Positions 1-7,814 are shown, numbered from the stretch's first letter. The stretch: 64,000 bases of DNA from Sporosarcina ureae (GCF_002082015.1 NZ_CP015109.1:644134-708133); one strand, 5' to 3'. Notes: generated from the sequence alone by a model not told the origin. A program made the numbers and translations.

Positions 1-52
1 AGCCTTCATGAATCATTGCCGTCTCTTTATGCCAATTGTTATTCTTCTTCAT
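1..52 (-). CDS. Start of a PLP-dependent Cys/Met-metabolism enzyme (partial)
   Basis: Only the first 17 codons are inside the window; the gene runs off the left edge. The ATG at 50-52 (complement) is preceded by a perfect AAGGAGG at 60-66 with 7 nt spacing, so the start is firm. The visible peptide ends in a K-E-T-A-M-I-H-E-G stretch, which resembles the N-terminal E-T-x-x-I-H-x-G segment of cystathionine gamma-synthase, O-acetylhomoserine sulfhydrylase and methionine gamma-lyase type enzymes. That family assignment rests on very few residues. A CcpA-type palindrome lies 36 bp upstream of the start, suggesting carbon-catabolite control. Confidence 0.5.
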   Translation of the reverse strand, partial: MKKNNNWHKETAMIHEG

Positions 53-88
53 GCTGATTCCTCCTTGTAATAGCTTATTCACGTCTTA

Positions 89-102
89 TTGAAAGCGCTT
101 TA
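89..102 (-). promoter_or_regulatory. Candidate cre site (CcpA operator)
   Basis: The sequence TGAAAGCGCTTTAC matches 12 of 14 positions of the cre consensus TGWAANCGNTNWCA and is largely palindromic. It sits 36-50 bp upstream of the leftward start at 52, where a repressor would block transcription of the partial gene. CcpA itself is encoded at 15657-16658. Confidence 0.6.
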
Positions 103-204
103 CTACAGTGTACATGGATTGTTTAAAAAACGAAAGAGCCTAAGCTTCTGTCTATTTGCAAACGATAGCGAATTACTCAACTTGAAGTTCTAAAAATGAA
201 ATGC

Positions 205-233
205 TTGACCAATAGTCAATACATTGGTATGCT
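205..233 (+). promoter_or_regulatory. SigA promoter of rpsD
   Basis: TTGACC at 205-210 and TATGCT at 228-233 are separated by 17 bp. Transcription would begin near 240, giving an untranslated leader of about 180 nt before rpsD. Confidence 0.7.
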
Positions 234-239
234 ATTCTT

Positions 240-419
240 TGTGTAAAATAGTTGCAGCAGTTATGTGTTCTATTTTGTCCAGTCTATTCCTTTTTAAAGG
301 TGCACCACGTAACCTCGAGGCTGCAGGGGCGAAGTTGCAAGATTATAGAATGGCAGATGGATTGAACATATCTGGTCTTATTTTACAACAAAATAAAACC
401 AACAGAGGAGGAGTCTCTC
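240..419 (+). promoter_or_regulatory. Long rpsD leader, possible S4 autoregulatory RNA
   Basis: About 180 nt lie between the predicted transcription start and the rpsD ATG. B. subtilis rpsD is known to be autoregulated by S4 binding to its leader mRNA, so a similar function is inferred here from position and length. The segment contains short complementary pieces (for example GTTGCA near 251 and TTGCAA near 334), but no structure was computed. GAGGAG at 405-410 is the ribosome binding site. Confidence 0.4.
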
Positions 420-1022
420 ATGGCTCGATATACAGGTCCATCTTGGAAAGTGTCACGCCGTTTAGGTATCTCACTAACAGGCACTGGTAAAGAAATTGAA
501 AAGCGTCCATACGCACCAGGACAACACGGTCCAAACCAACGTAAAAAACTTTCCGAATACGGAATGCAATTACAAGAAAAACAAAAACTACGCTTTATGT
601 ACGGAGTAAACGAACGTCAATTCCGCACACTTTTCAACAAAGCTGGTAAAATGCAAGGTATCCACGGTGAAAACTTCATGATCCTTCTTGAAGCTCGCCT
701 AGATAGCGTTGTATACCGTATGGGTCTTGCACGCACTCGTCGTGCAGCTCGTCAGCTAGTCAACCACGGCCACATCTTGGTAGACGGCAAGCGCGTAGAC
801 ATCCCTTCATTCGCTGTAAAGCCAGGTTCTGAAATCTCTCTTCGTGAGAGATCACAAAACTTGACTGCTATCGAAGAAGCACTAGAAGTGAACAACTTCG
901 TTCCAGACTTCGTAACTTTCGACAAAGATACGAAAAAAGGTACATTCGTACGCCTTCCAGAGCGTGGCGAATTAGCTGCTGAAATCAACGAAGCATTGAT
1001 CGTTGAATTCTACTCTCGTTAA
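420..1022 (+). CDS. rpsD: 30S ribosomal protein S4
   Basis: The 200-residue product begins M-A-R-Y-T-G-P and carries the S4 signature and RNA-binding S4 domain at about residues 90-155 ([12 protein letters not shown]). S4 binds 16S rRNA early in 30S assembly and, in Bacillus, represses its own mRNA. The zinc-binding cysteines found near the N-terminus of some S4 paralogues are absent, so this is the C-minus form. The length equals that of B. subtilis S4. The gene is monocistronic here, with its own promoter, a strong GAGGAG ribosome binding site and a terminator just downstream. In B. subtilis the next gene is tyrS; here about 7 kb of accessory DNA separates them. Confidence 0.98.
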   Translation: MARYTGPSWKVSRRLGISLTGTGKEIEKRPYAPGQHGPNQRKKLSEYGMQLQEKQKLRFMYGVNERQFRTLFNKAGKMQGIHGENFMILLEARLDSVVYRMGLARTRRAARQLVNHGHILVDGKRVDIPSFAVKPGSEISLRERSQNLTAIEEALEVNNFVPDFVTFDKDTKKGTFVRLPERGELAAEINEALIVEFYSR

Positions 1023-1051
1023 TAAGTTTGCTTTGCAAACAGTGGTATTAA

Positions 1052-1095
1052 AAGCCTTAGAAACCTTGTTAATTCAGGGTTTCGGGCTTTTTTTG
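1052..1095 (+). terminator. rpsD Rho-independent terminator
   Basis: AAGCCTTAGAAACC pairs imperfectly with GGTTTCGGGCTT and is followed by a run of seven T. It lies 30 nt after the rpsD stop. Confidence 0.8.
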
Positions 1096-1122
1096 TTTAA
1101 CTCAATTATGCATTTATCCCCA

Positions 1123-1258
1123 CTAAAAAGCATGCATTTGGGGCTGAATTGGGGCTAGTTTGGGGCTGAAAATTTTTAGGCGGGCTATGGACAGAAGCGG
1201 GTAAGTATAATAAAAGATCACCGCACGAAGCAGTGAATTAGATTCAATCCTTTCAGAT
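1123..1258 (-). pseudogene. Possible remnant of an integrase C-terminus
   Basis: A leftward open frame of 44 codons without a start ends in I-F-S-P-K-L-A-P-I-Q-P-Q before a TAG at 1123-1125. The DNA contains three closely spaced copies of TTGGGGCT (about 1138-1168). Tyrosine recombinases of Firmicutes mobile elements often end in repeated S-P-N/L-A-P motifs of this kind, and the position at the island edge next to rpsD fits. There is no catalytic domain left, so the identification is tentative. Nothing else was seen in 1096-1333. Confidence 0.3.
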
Positions 1259-1333
1259 CATATGAACTTATCTTTTACTGTTCAAAGAACGATCTGTATG
1301 AGCTCTCATCATTGTAAATAGCTAATTTCTACA

Positions 1334-1573
1334 TTACACTTCTACCAATTTAATGTTATCTAGCTCAAAAATATTAGTTATCCAATTTTCTATGATCACT
1401 AAACCATTCCTTATAGTATTTCTTCTAGGCACTTGCAATTCATGGGCCAACACATTCCCAGGGTGTCTAATTTGGTGTAAAGTACCTGCTTGCTTCCACA
1501 CTATGACACCATAGGTTTGTAGTCCATTAATTTTCCCTTCATACGAAAGATTGTTCTCATTCCGTAACTTCAA
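1334..1573 (-). CDS. Hypothetical 79-residue ORF
   Basis: The frame opens with TTG and has no convincing ribosome binding site. The sequence is ordinary in composition (residues such as V-I-V-W-K-Q-A-G-T and L-A-H-E-L-Q-V-P) and looks like a real protein fragment, perhaps the C-terminal part of a longer lost gene. I do not recognise a family. It lies downstream of, and on the same strand as, the KAP NTPase gene. Confidence 0.3.
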   Translation of the reverse strand: MKLRNENNLSYEGKINGLQTYGVIVWKQAGTLHQIRHPGNVLAHELQVPRRNTIRNGLVIIENWITNIFELDNIKLVEV

Positions 1574-1672
1574 GGATTTACTTATAAGGAAATATTAATG
1601 CATGATTAAAACTAATTAATGATAGACATTTTAGTACTCTTAACAAATTATATTTTAATTAACTAAATGGTC

Positions 1673-4132
1673 TTAAATTAGGAAGTCCTTATTCTCTTTT
1701 ACTAACCTCGTAATCTCGTACAGAGAAATATTATTGTTCTTGTAACTATCAACAAGTTCTTCTTTAAATGCTTCTAATTCTAAATCAGTAGAAATCAAAT
1801 CTTTCAGGCGATCATATTCTTCTTGATTGGGATATCTACTTGTAATCTCCGTACTTATAGAAGGACCGGATTCACTTTGAAATTCTACTGGAATTTCAAT
1901 AATTTCTAACAGCTTTTTGATAAATGTTTCTACTTCCTTAAGAATAAGAACCAATGCATTCAAACTTAAATCTTCGTATAATTCAATTGTCCGCTTTACT
2001 TCAGTGATTAAATGATCTAACCTCTCTTTGTTAAAAGCGATTTCTTTTTGAAAGTTATACGGCTCCTCTATTTCTCTATTCCAATAGTAATCGTAGGAAT
2101 TAAATAATTTCACTTGTGCAAGACCTTTAATATACTTTTGAATAAAATAAAAGAAATCCTTTGATGTATTAAAATTAGTTATTGGATGCAACTGGTTGAA
2201 GTATTTGATAACCTGTATATACTGTTTATCAGAGTTAAGCGGCAAGTAATTTAGGCACTTAATAAGCGATATATCTATCTCAATTGTATTTCTATACTTA
2301 AAATAGAACTCATTAAGTTTAATTCGATATTCCTCGCTTACTTGAACAACTTTAAAAGCCTCAAAAATATTTTCAAAACTATTCATACCCATTTTAAATA
2401 TAGTACTATTATCTGAAATCATTTGGTTAGTATGAAAGAAATTAATTTTGTAATTCCTGAATGCTATCTTTTGTTCTTCACTCTCATGTATATCCAAAAC
2501 CTCTTCACACATTTTTTTTACTGCGTTTTCATAATCTGTAAACACTGATTTTCCTTCATATAATAACTTCCAAATTATTCTATCCATTTTATCATTTTTA
2601 TATTTTGATGTTCGCTTTAACTCTTCGTATCTTTTAACATCTTTTATGCTTCTATTAGAAATGAGTTCGAAATTGAACAACTTTAAAATACCGTATACTT
2701 CTCTATTTTCCTCAATCTGAAAGATTTTATCTAATAGCGATAATGTTTCATCATTAATATCTAAAGACATTAATTCCAAAATTGTATAGTACTTTCCTTC
2801 AAATCTAAACCCCATAGCCTCAAAAAAGTTTTGCTTAATATTTAGTTTTTCGTATTGATCAGGAATAAAGTGTTTTAATATATGAAAGCTTATAATTAAT
2901 TCTTTGTGTTTTTCTATTAGATCTCTCTTCTTCGCTAAGACAAAGTATAATTCCGCTAACATATTCTGAACTTTTCTTATAGGGATATACTCAATCTCTG
3001 CAATATATTCTCCACTATAACCGAAATGTTCTGTAAGCAAATTAAATCTGAACTCCTGTAATTGAAGATATTTGAAATCCTCTATTGATAATATTTCTTT
3101 ATATTTATCTTTCAACTCAAAATCAATTATCTCTATGAAGTGCAATTCTGTTAAGCTCATTTTAAATGGAATATATTTTTCTAAATAATCATATTTGAAT
3201 CCCTGACCAACTAATAATTTTTCATCGTATTGGTATATAACTCTAATATTTGTACTTGCAATTTTTTCTGATATAGCAAATATCTCTTTAACAACTTCTT
3301 TATTTTCAATTCTATCCATGTCCTCATAGATTATTAAAACTTTTTTATCTAATTTCTTAGTTTCTTTCATAAATGCTTTTAAAGTTTCTGCTTGGGAATC
3401 ACTATTTTTAAAAACAAGATTTAATATACTTTGTATTTCCGTTAGAAAAGAAGCTGATGAAACATCTTTTTTTAATTTATTCGCGTATTCAGGAATAATC
3501 CTTCTATTATATAATAACTCTTCAAAAGACTTGATTAACGTCAGCTGCATTTCATTCAAATTAGAAACCAACAAATCGACTTCGATAAACTCATAACTGT
3601 TTGACAAACGTTTTTTTAATTCACTTAATAGAAAAGTTTTTCCTGTACCCCACCTACCATTCAATCCAACGATTTGAAAAGTATCTATATAATATTCAAG
3701 CTGTTTTAGATCCTGTTCTCGTTTCATAATAATTTTACCGCCATCGTCTTCAGTAGGTTTAATTTCTAAGTAATCTAATAAAAAGTAAAATATTGTAATT
3801 ATATGAAAGCATGCAATTATTAAAAAGTAAAATGCCTCTAAGCCGCTTTCAAAGACTATATTGTTTAATCTTTTTTCATTAATACAAAATATTATAAAGA
3901 ATGTAATATTGACAACAAAAATCTTTTTTAAATACATTTTATTTTTAGCAATTGACAGATTTACTTTTATTAATATTAGTTGTGTACAAAAAATGGCAAA
4001 GTATATTATCCATTTAATCTCAATTGTGGACACGATTACAAATACTATTACAATTGATGCCATTAATAAATTAATTAATCCTCTATACACATGAATTCTC
4101 CTTATAAACTTCCAAAACAGCATAAGCAGCAT
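1673..4132 (-). CDS. Membrane-anchored KAP-type P-loop NTPase
   Basis: This 819-residue protein has four hydrophobic segments at about 19-36, 41-57, 71-84 and 98-119. They are followed by an NTPase domain with a Walker A motif G-L-N-G-R-W-G-T-G-K-T at 156-166 and a Walker B strand V-L-I-I-Y-E-D-M-D-R at 265-274. Membrane spans next to the P-loop and the long lineage-specific C-terminal region are typical of the KAP family (Kidins220/ARMS and PifA), whose bacterial members include the phage-exclusion protein PifA of plasmid F. Function here is therefore inferred as membrane-associated, possibly anti-phage or stress signalling. The gene is much richer in A and T than its core-genome neighbours, with many ATA, AAT and TTA codons, which points to transfer. 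It stands alone on its strand, downstream of a decayed gene (4397-4569). The first codon has no strong ribosome binding site, so the start is uncertain. Confidence 0.8.
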   Translation of the reverse strand: MLLMLFWKFIRRIHVYRGLINLLMASIVIVFVIVSTIEIKWIIYFAIFCTQLILIKVNLSIAKNKMYLKKIFVVNITFFIIFCINEKRLNNIVFESGLEAFYFLIIACFHIITIFYFLLDYLEIKPTEDDGGKIIMKREQDLKQLEYYIDTFQIVGLNGRWGTGKTFLLSELKKRLSNSYEFIEVDLLVSNLNEMQLTLIKSFEELLYNRRIIPEYANKLKKDVSSASFLTEIQSILNLVFKNSDSQAETLKAFMKETKKLDKKVLIIYEDMDRIENKEVVKEIFAISEKIASTNIRVIYQYDEKLLVGQGFKYDYLEKYIPFKMSLTELHFIEIIDFELKDKYKEILSIEDFKYLQLQEFRFNLLTEHFGYSGEYIAEIEYIPIRKVQNMLAELYFVLAKKRDLIEKHKELIISFHILKHFIPDQYEKLNIKQNFFEAMGFRFEGKYYTILELMSLDINDETLSLLDKIFQIEENREVYGILKLFNFELISNRSIKDVKRYEELKRTSKYKNDKMDRIIWKLLYEGKSVFTDYENAVKKMCEEVLDIHESEEQKIAFRNYKINFFHTNQMISDNSTIFKMGMNSFENIFEAFKVVQVSEEYRIKLNEFYFKYRNTIEIDISLIKCLNYLPLNSDKQYIQVIKYFNQLHPITNFNTSKDFFYFIQKYIKGLAQVKLFNSYDYYWNREIEEPYNFQKEIAFNKERLDHLITEVKRTIELYEDLSLNALVLILKEVETFIKKLLEIIEIPVEFQSESGPSISTEITSRYPNQEEYDRLKDLISTDLELEAFKEELVDSYKNNNISLYEITRLVKENKDFLI

Positions 4133-4340
4133 CTGATCATTAAATCTAAATGATCTATCAATCAGTTATACGACACCATTTTATAAAGTATTAATTTGAA
4201 ATTTTTCGTCTCTATGCTAAGTTAATTATATTAAATAACCCAAATTTCTAGTCACTTTACTATTATACCAGAGAAACCCAGTACAACATTTAAAAAAAGA
4301 AAGCTACTAAAATTATTTTATTTATATACTACATTTATAT

Positions 4341-4371
4341 ACATAAACAAAGCACCGCTAGAAGCGATGCT
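4341..4371 (-). terminator. Terminator of the decayed gene at 4397-4569
   Basis: On the minus strand the hairpin AGCATCGCT / AGCGGTGCT with a 3-nt loop is followed by TTTGTTTATG. It lies 26 nt after the stop of the remnant reading frame. Confidence 0.5.
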
Positions 4372-4396
4372 CAGTAAACTAATATCCTATGATTGC

Positions 4397-4569
4397 TTAC
4401 TCTAAGACTAAACCTTCCACTTTTCCATCATCTACGGTTGATATCCCATGCTTTGTATTATAAAATCCAATGTTGACATATTTGGCAGTTGGTCAATGAA
4501 AGGAAAGATATCACTTCTATCCTTAAACATGAACGTAGCAATACCGTGGGTAACTTCTTCATCTATGCA
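4397..4569 (-). pseudogene. Remnant of an unidentified gene, frameshifted
   Basis: Reading leftward, one frame gives a protein-like segment (C-I-D-E-E-V-T-H-G-I-A-T-F-M-F-K) that runs to about 4470. A second frame then continues with N-I-G-F-Y-N-T-K-H-G and ends L-V-L-E-stop at 4397-4399. Joining the two gives a sensible C-terminus of about 57 residues. No start or upstream part is present. The family is not recognised. A terminator hairpin follows directly, supporting its former status as a gene. The remaining gap from 4133 to 4340 and from 4570 to 4619 shows nothing else. Confidence 0.5.
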
Positions 4570-4619
4570 CATATATAAATATATAATTCAAAGTTGAGAC
4601 AACAAGGCTTAGACCATTA

Positions 4620-5245
4620 TTGCGAGGAAAAGGCGTACATGAATTGTTAAAGTTGTACAATTCTACTCTTTCTAGTATGGATTATGAGATATTAATTTTA
4701 ACTTATACTAAGGTGATAGAATACGTATCTCAAACGGTTATACGGCAAGATCTTATTAATTCTGCCACCAAAAAATTTTTTAGTACAGGGGCAGTAAACC
4801 CCGACGCAAACTACATACTCGAACTAAGTAAAATATTCGAAAGTAATAGAAATAATCAAAAATACTATTTTTCCATAAAATTGACTATTGAAACTTGTTG
4901 TGATCTAAATGAAATTGTTACAATAGCTCCTCCATTTTTAAGGTTTACAAAGAGGTTGTGCATAGATATTAAAAATGACAATAGAATAAAAGCTGTTGAA
5001 GAGGTTGCTAATGCTATCAGTAATACCAGAAACATGTTTGCACATGCAAAAACCAATTACGAGAAAAAAGCATGGAATGTCCCCTGGAACAACTAAAAGA
5101 TTTTTCTGAATCCTTGGATATTCTAGCGCAGCAAGTTATAAGATGGTTTGCTAAAGAACATGATGATAGCAGAGTAATTTTACTTTTTATACTGACAAGG
5201 GTGACTGTTGATCTAGCTTCATTAATTCAAGAAGACGCTAGTTGA
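4620..5245 (+). pseudogene. HEPN-motif protein gene, frameshifted
   Basis: The first frame (TTG at 4620 to TAA at 5094-5096) encodes 158 residues, mostly helical. Near its end is the sequence T-R-N-M-F-A-H-A, which fits the R-x4-H motif of HEPN domains; in many HEPN proteins this is an RNA-cleaving site in toxins and defence systems. Protein-like sequence then continues in the -1 frame (from about 5066 to TGA at 5243-5245: M-E-C-P-L-E-Q-L-K-D-F-S-E-S). The switch occurs at a run of six A at 5064-5069. The start is also weak, and the upstream frame is open back to 4587, so the N-terminus may be missing. It may be a dead gene, a sequencing error in the A-run, or a shifted gene. The exact HEPN subfamily is not recognised. 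Confidence 0.55.
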
Positions 5246-5264
5246 ATCACAATAGGTAAGAACG

Positions 5265-5293
5265 GGACTTATTTCCGAGTCCTTTATTTCTTT
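5265..5293 (+). terminator. Terminator after the HEPN gene
   Basis: GGACT at 5265-5269 pairs with AGTCC at 5278-5282, followed by TTTATTTCTTT. It lies 20 nt after the shifted-frame stop, which supports the idea that the gene once ended at 5245. Confidence 0.5.
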
Positions 5294-5420
5294 AACCCAT
5301 TATTCTCGCATCGTTTTTTATAAGAAAATTACCTTTTTCAATAAATATTTCGTTTGTAGAAATATTTTTCTGGTGCCTTTTAAAAATTTAGTTGCGCACC
5401 GGTCTATCCGTTCTGTATAT

Positions 5421-5512
5421 GTAAGGGTGTATCTGATGCGGGAGTAGTACAATGAACAACACGATCTAACTTATCGGGATACTACTTCCCGCTCAGATAT
5501 CCCACCTCTTAC
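5421..5512. repeat. Long imperfect inverted repeat
   Basis: GTAAG-GGTG-TATCTGA-GCGGGA-GTAGTA at 5421-5449 is repeated in inverted form at 5480-5512 with a few insertions, around a 30-nt centre. There is no T-tract on either side, so it is not a simple terminator. It may be the residue of a small mobile palindrome or a recombination site. Together with the terminator at 5265 it accounts for the gene-free stretch 5246-5569. Confidence 0.6.
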
Positions 5513-5569
5513 TATTCACATGAAACACTGCTACAAGCTATTTAAAGGGCATTACTAATTCATTAATAA

Positions 5570-5758
5570 TTAATAAAGTTCCAAACGCTCTCTACATTGT
5601 GTATCAGTTAAACCTCTTTCAGTTAATTCATTCAGCGCTTCCTTCTCTCGCAAGTATTCTGTATAAGGGTTATATGTTAGCCAATCTTCTGGTAATGATT
5701 TTCTAAATAAAGAAGGATAGGTAACTCTAAACTCTCGTTTATCTAACTCTCTGTTCAT
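5570..5758 (-). CDS. Small hypothetical protein, 62 residues
   Basis: The start chosen is the ATG at 5756-5758, which has a good AGGAGG ribosome binding site about 8 nt upstream; the longer frame from 5779 overlaps that site. The product is hydrophilic and charged (M-N-R-E-L-D-K-R-E-F then N-P-Y-T-E-Y-L-R-E-K), with no membrane segment. No family is recognised. It lies 41 nt downstream of another small leftward frame (5800-5994) and the two may have been one operon. Confidence 0.55.
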   Translation of the reverse strand: MNRELDKREFRVTYPSLFRKSLPEDWLTYNPYTEYLREKEALNELTERGLTDTQCRERLELY

Positions 5759-5799
5759 TATCACACCTCCTGTAATCAATTTAGTCTTTTTTCTAACAT

Positions 5800-5994
5800 C
5801 TATTCAATGTTAGCTCCCTTTTCTTTTAATTGATGCATCTGATCTTCCGTATAACTACGCAATTCCTCTAACTCTTTTTCAATTTGAGTCACATAAGGAT
5901 CGACACTATTGTATTGAAATATTTTAGATTCAGGATACATCCCATATGTTTCAGCAGCGGGAATTTTGTATGCGAAGAGCTTGTATGGAAGCAA
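5800..5994 (-). CDS. Small ORF, probably a gene fragment
   Basis: The frame of 64 codons opens with TTG and has no ribosome binding site; an in-frame stop lies 9 nt further upstream. The C-terminal half is a charged helical stretch (T-Q-I-E-K-E-L-E-E-L-R-S-Y) that looks protein coding. The lack of a usable start suggests the 3' end of a longer, now broken gene. No family is recognised. Confidence 0.35.
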   Translation of the reverse strand: MLPYKLFAYKIPAAETYGMYPESKIFQYNSVDPYVTQIEKELEELRSYTEDQMHQLKEKGANIE

Positions 5995-6047
5995 GGAATA
6001 CCTCTAGAACCTTTGATGGCACTTTTTCTCAAGAAAACACATTTTAC

Positions 6048-6470
6048 TTAGTAGGCGATTTTTTGGCGTAGTACAATGCAATTATATCTTAATGAACTTT
6101 TCAGTAATGTCCCCTTTTGTCTAAAGCGTGATCCATTTATTTGGAGTACCTGCTCCGCTAACTCAACCGAAAAATCCCCAATGTCTGATAAATCTTGCTC
6201 GCTTTGTAAAATAACTCGCTGTAATTACTCTTAAATACCCAAAAATCTCCAACCGATTCAGTTACTTCCTATACCTTACCGTCCGTTATAAACTGAAGTT
6301 GCGGGTCATACTACTTCACTGAAAAAATTCATCACTTTTAACAAATAAGCAGCCTTTCCATTTTCCTACTGATGATCGACACTTGCATGACCATTCAACA
6401 TATATCTCACTTCTACTACTTCTCTAACAGTTTCCCACTCCTTTTGAACATAGATGTAGATTTTGTTTTC
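6048..6470 (-). pseudogene. Decayed gene of about 140 codons
   Basis: Reading leftward from 6470, protein-like sequence can be followed through several stops and frame changes: E-N-K-I-Y-I-Y-V-Q-K-E-W, then K-A-A-Y-L-L-K-V-M-N-F-F, then D-P-Q-L-Q-F-I-T-D-G-K, then V-T-E-S-V-G-D-F-W-V-F-K, then L-A-E-Q-V-L-Q-I-N-G-S-R ending at TAA 6048-6050. Three in-frame stops and at least one frameshift make it non-functional. The original family is not recognised. It fills most of the gap between 5995 and 6660. Confidence 0.55.
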
Positions 6471-6666
6471 AAGTTACAACCTATTACCAGGCTACTTTAC
6501 ACTCTATATAGAGCTGAGAAGCAAAAAGGATACAAAGTGTGCAAAATTTTTTATTAGCAAAATTAGCAACAAAATATTCAACGTCGAGATGCTTCTCGAC
6601 AATATCTTTATTCTTTTCTTTAATTCTTTAAGTTCTTAAGTTCTTTGGTTATTGGCCTTCCCAATA

Positions 6667-6775
6667 TGAGACACTGTGTCGTTTCAAGTTGATACGCTCT
6701 GACGTTTCTATATGATACGTCCTTGGTACCATATAGAAACGTCTCATACACGGTATGTGTAGGTAGCGTTTCATT
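6667..6775. repeat. Cluster of palindromes and TGATACG-type motifs
   Basis: A perfect 14-bp inverted repeat GACGTTTCTATATG / CATATAGAAACGTC occupies 6701-6714 and 6730-6743. Around it the motif TGA(T/G)AC(G/A) recurs in both orientations (6667, 6690, 6713, 6743), and GTTTCNNNNTGATACG occurs twice directly (6681, 6704). GACAC/GTGTC at 6670-6680 forms another small palindrome. The arrangement resembles a binding or recombination region for an oligomeric protein, but no recombinase gene is nearby. Confidence 0.6.
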
Positions 6776-6792
6776 GTAAAATATGAATAATT

Positions 6793-6828
6793 AAAAAGAA
6801 CGTCCCTGAAAAAAGGACGCTCTTTTTT
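6793..6828 (-). terminator. Terminator of the gene at 6853-7056
   Basis: AAAAAGAACGTCC pairs with GGACGCTCTTTTTT across a 9-nt loop; the T-tract is on both sides, so it can act in either direction. Confidence 0.75.
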
Positions 6829-6852
6829 GAAATCATTTTATAGTTCCGTTCG

Positions 6853-7056
6853 TTATGCACAATCTTCCGCAACTGAAACATATAGTACGTTTCTATAAAA
6901 GAAACTATATAATGTCCCTTTACTATCTGTAAACACAATATCATTGCTTCGAGAATTAGTCGCTATCCCTAATGCATCTTCTGGATCTGCCGCTTCAATG
7001 ATTCTTAAGATACTTTCAGCGCCCGTAAAATGGTAATGTACTTTGTACTTTTTCAA
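6853..7056 (-). CDS. Small hypothetical protein, 67 residues
   Basis: The TTG at 7054-7056 is preferred because AGAGGG lies about 10 nt upstream; a GTG 9 nt further upstream overlaps the ribosome binding site. The product starts L-K-K-Y-K-V-H-Y-H-F and contains A-A-D-P-E-D-A-L, a pattern common in small alpha/beta proteins of phage or plasmid origin. No family is recognised. A strong terminator follows 25 nt after the stop, supporting expression as a single gene. Confidence 0.6.
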   Translation of the reverse strand: MKKYKVHYHFTGAESILRIIEAADPEDALGIATNSRSNDIVFTDSKGTLYSFFYRNVLYVSVAEDCA

Positions 7057-7300
7057 ACTTCTCACTTCCCTCTATCCTACAGTATACGACATAAAGAATG
7101 AAAATCCTTTTATATTAAGTATTTTTTAACGTTCAGGCTAGTCATCACATACACGACTACTTTAGAAATATCCACATTACGAATATATGTTCTATACAAA
7201 TTATTTAAAACATGATATGATAGACATCAAATGTACAGTAAGTTAATTTCAGTTAGACACCTATTGAAACACACATACAAAAAATAGTAGGAGGTATTAA

Positions 7301-7687
7301 ATGACTGATCGAGAACTTCTTGAACTAATGGTTGATAAAATGACAAACATGGAACAGGATTTCACTGTCTTTAAAAAAGATATTAAAGTTGACTTTTCTT
7401 CTCTAAAGTCCCATGTTGCTTCACTCAAGACGGATGTTGCCTCACTAAAAACTGATGTCTCTTCACTTAAGACGGATGTTGCTTCTATTAAAGAAGAACA
7501 AAGATTTATGAAACAGGCTATATTTGAACTTGATGCACGCTCCATTTCTACAGATGAGAAAATTGATGCTTTAACCGAACAGGTCTTACAGAATACAGAA
7601 AAATTAGATAAAATGCACATGACTCAACGCCTTGTAAATGATCACGATACAGACATTCGCATCATCAAAAAGATGTTGATTCAATAA
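7301..7687 (+). CDS. Heptad-repeat coiled-coil protein
   Basis: This 128-residue protein has a strong ribosome binding site (GGAGG at 7291-7295). Residues 37-65 are built from nearly exact seven-residue repeats of the type S-L-K-T-D-V-A, matched at DNA level by 21-bp repeats, flanked by further helical coiled-coil sequence to the C-terminus. There is no signal peptide or membrane span. Similar short coiled-coil proteins occur in phage and integrative elements, but no function is assigned. The gene is alone on its strand; TATGAT at 7216-7221 with a weak TATACA 17 bp upstream could be its promoter. Confidence 0.75.
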   Translation: MTDRELLELMVDKMTNMEQDFTVFKKDIKVDFSSLKSHVASLKTDVASLKTDVSSLKTDVASIKEEQRFMKQAIFELDARSISTDEKIDALTEQVLQNTEKLDKMHMTQRLVNDHDTDIRIIKKMLIQ

Positions 7688-7703
7688 TTACACAATCAGG
7701 TAG

Positions 7704-7753
7704 AGTGCCTATGGATTAATCAGTTCTAGCTGTTTTAACGCATAGGTACTTTT
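7704..7753 (+). terminator. Possible terminator of the coiled-coil gene
   Basis: AGTGCCTATG at 7704-7713 pairs with CATAGGTACT at 7741-7750 (one G-T pair) and is followed by TTTT. The loop is long (27 nt), so confidence is limited. Confidence 0.4.
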
Positions 7754-7814
7754 ACTATAATTCGTTAGTTCATTCATATCCCTTCCCCTCTATCAAGAGA
7801 ATTACTATTTCCAA

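Noticed and set aside
224-490. 88-residue frame overlapping the rpsD leader and start
   Set aside because: It crosses the rpsD promoter -10 region and the rpsD start in another frame, and has no ribosome binding site.
5064-5070. Programmed -1 frameshift at AAAAAAG in the HEPN gene
   Set aside because: The heptamer is in the wrong codon phase for a standard slippery site and no clear downstream structure was seen; an indel is more likely.
6372-6557. 61-residue rightward frame in the island
   Set aside because: It is antisense to the decayed gene at 6048-6470, with no ribosome binding site and a random-looking composition.
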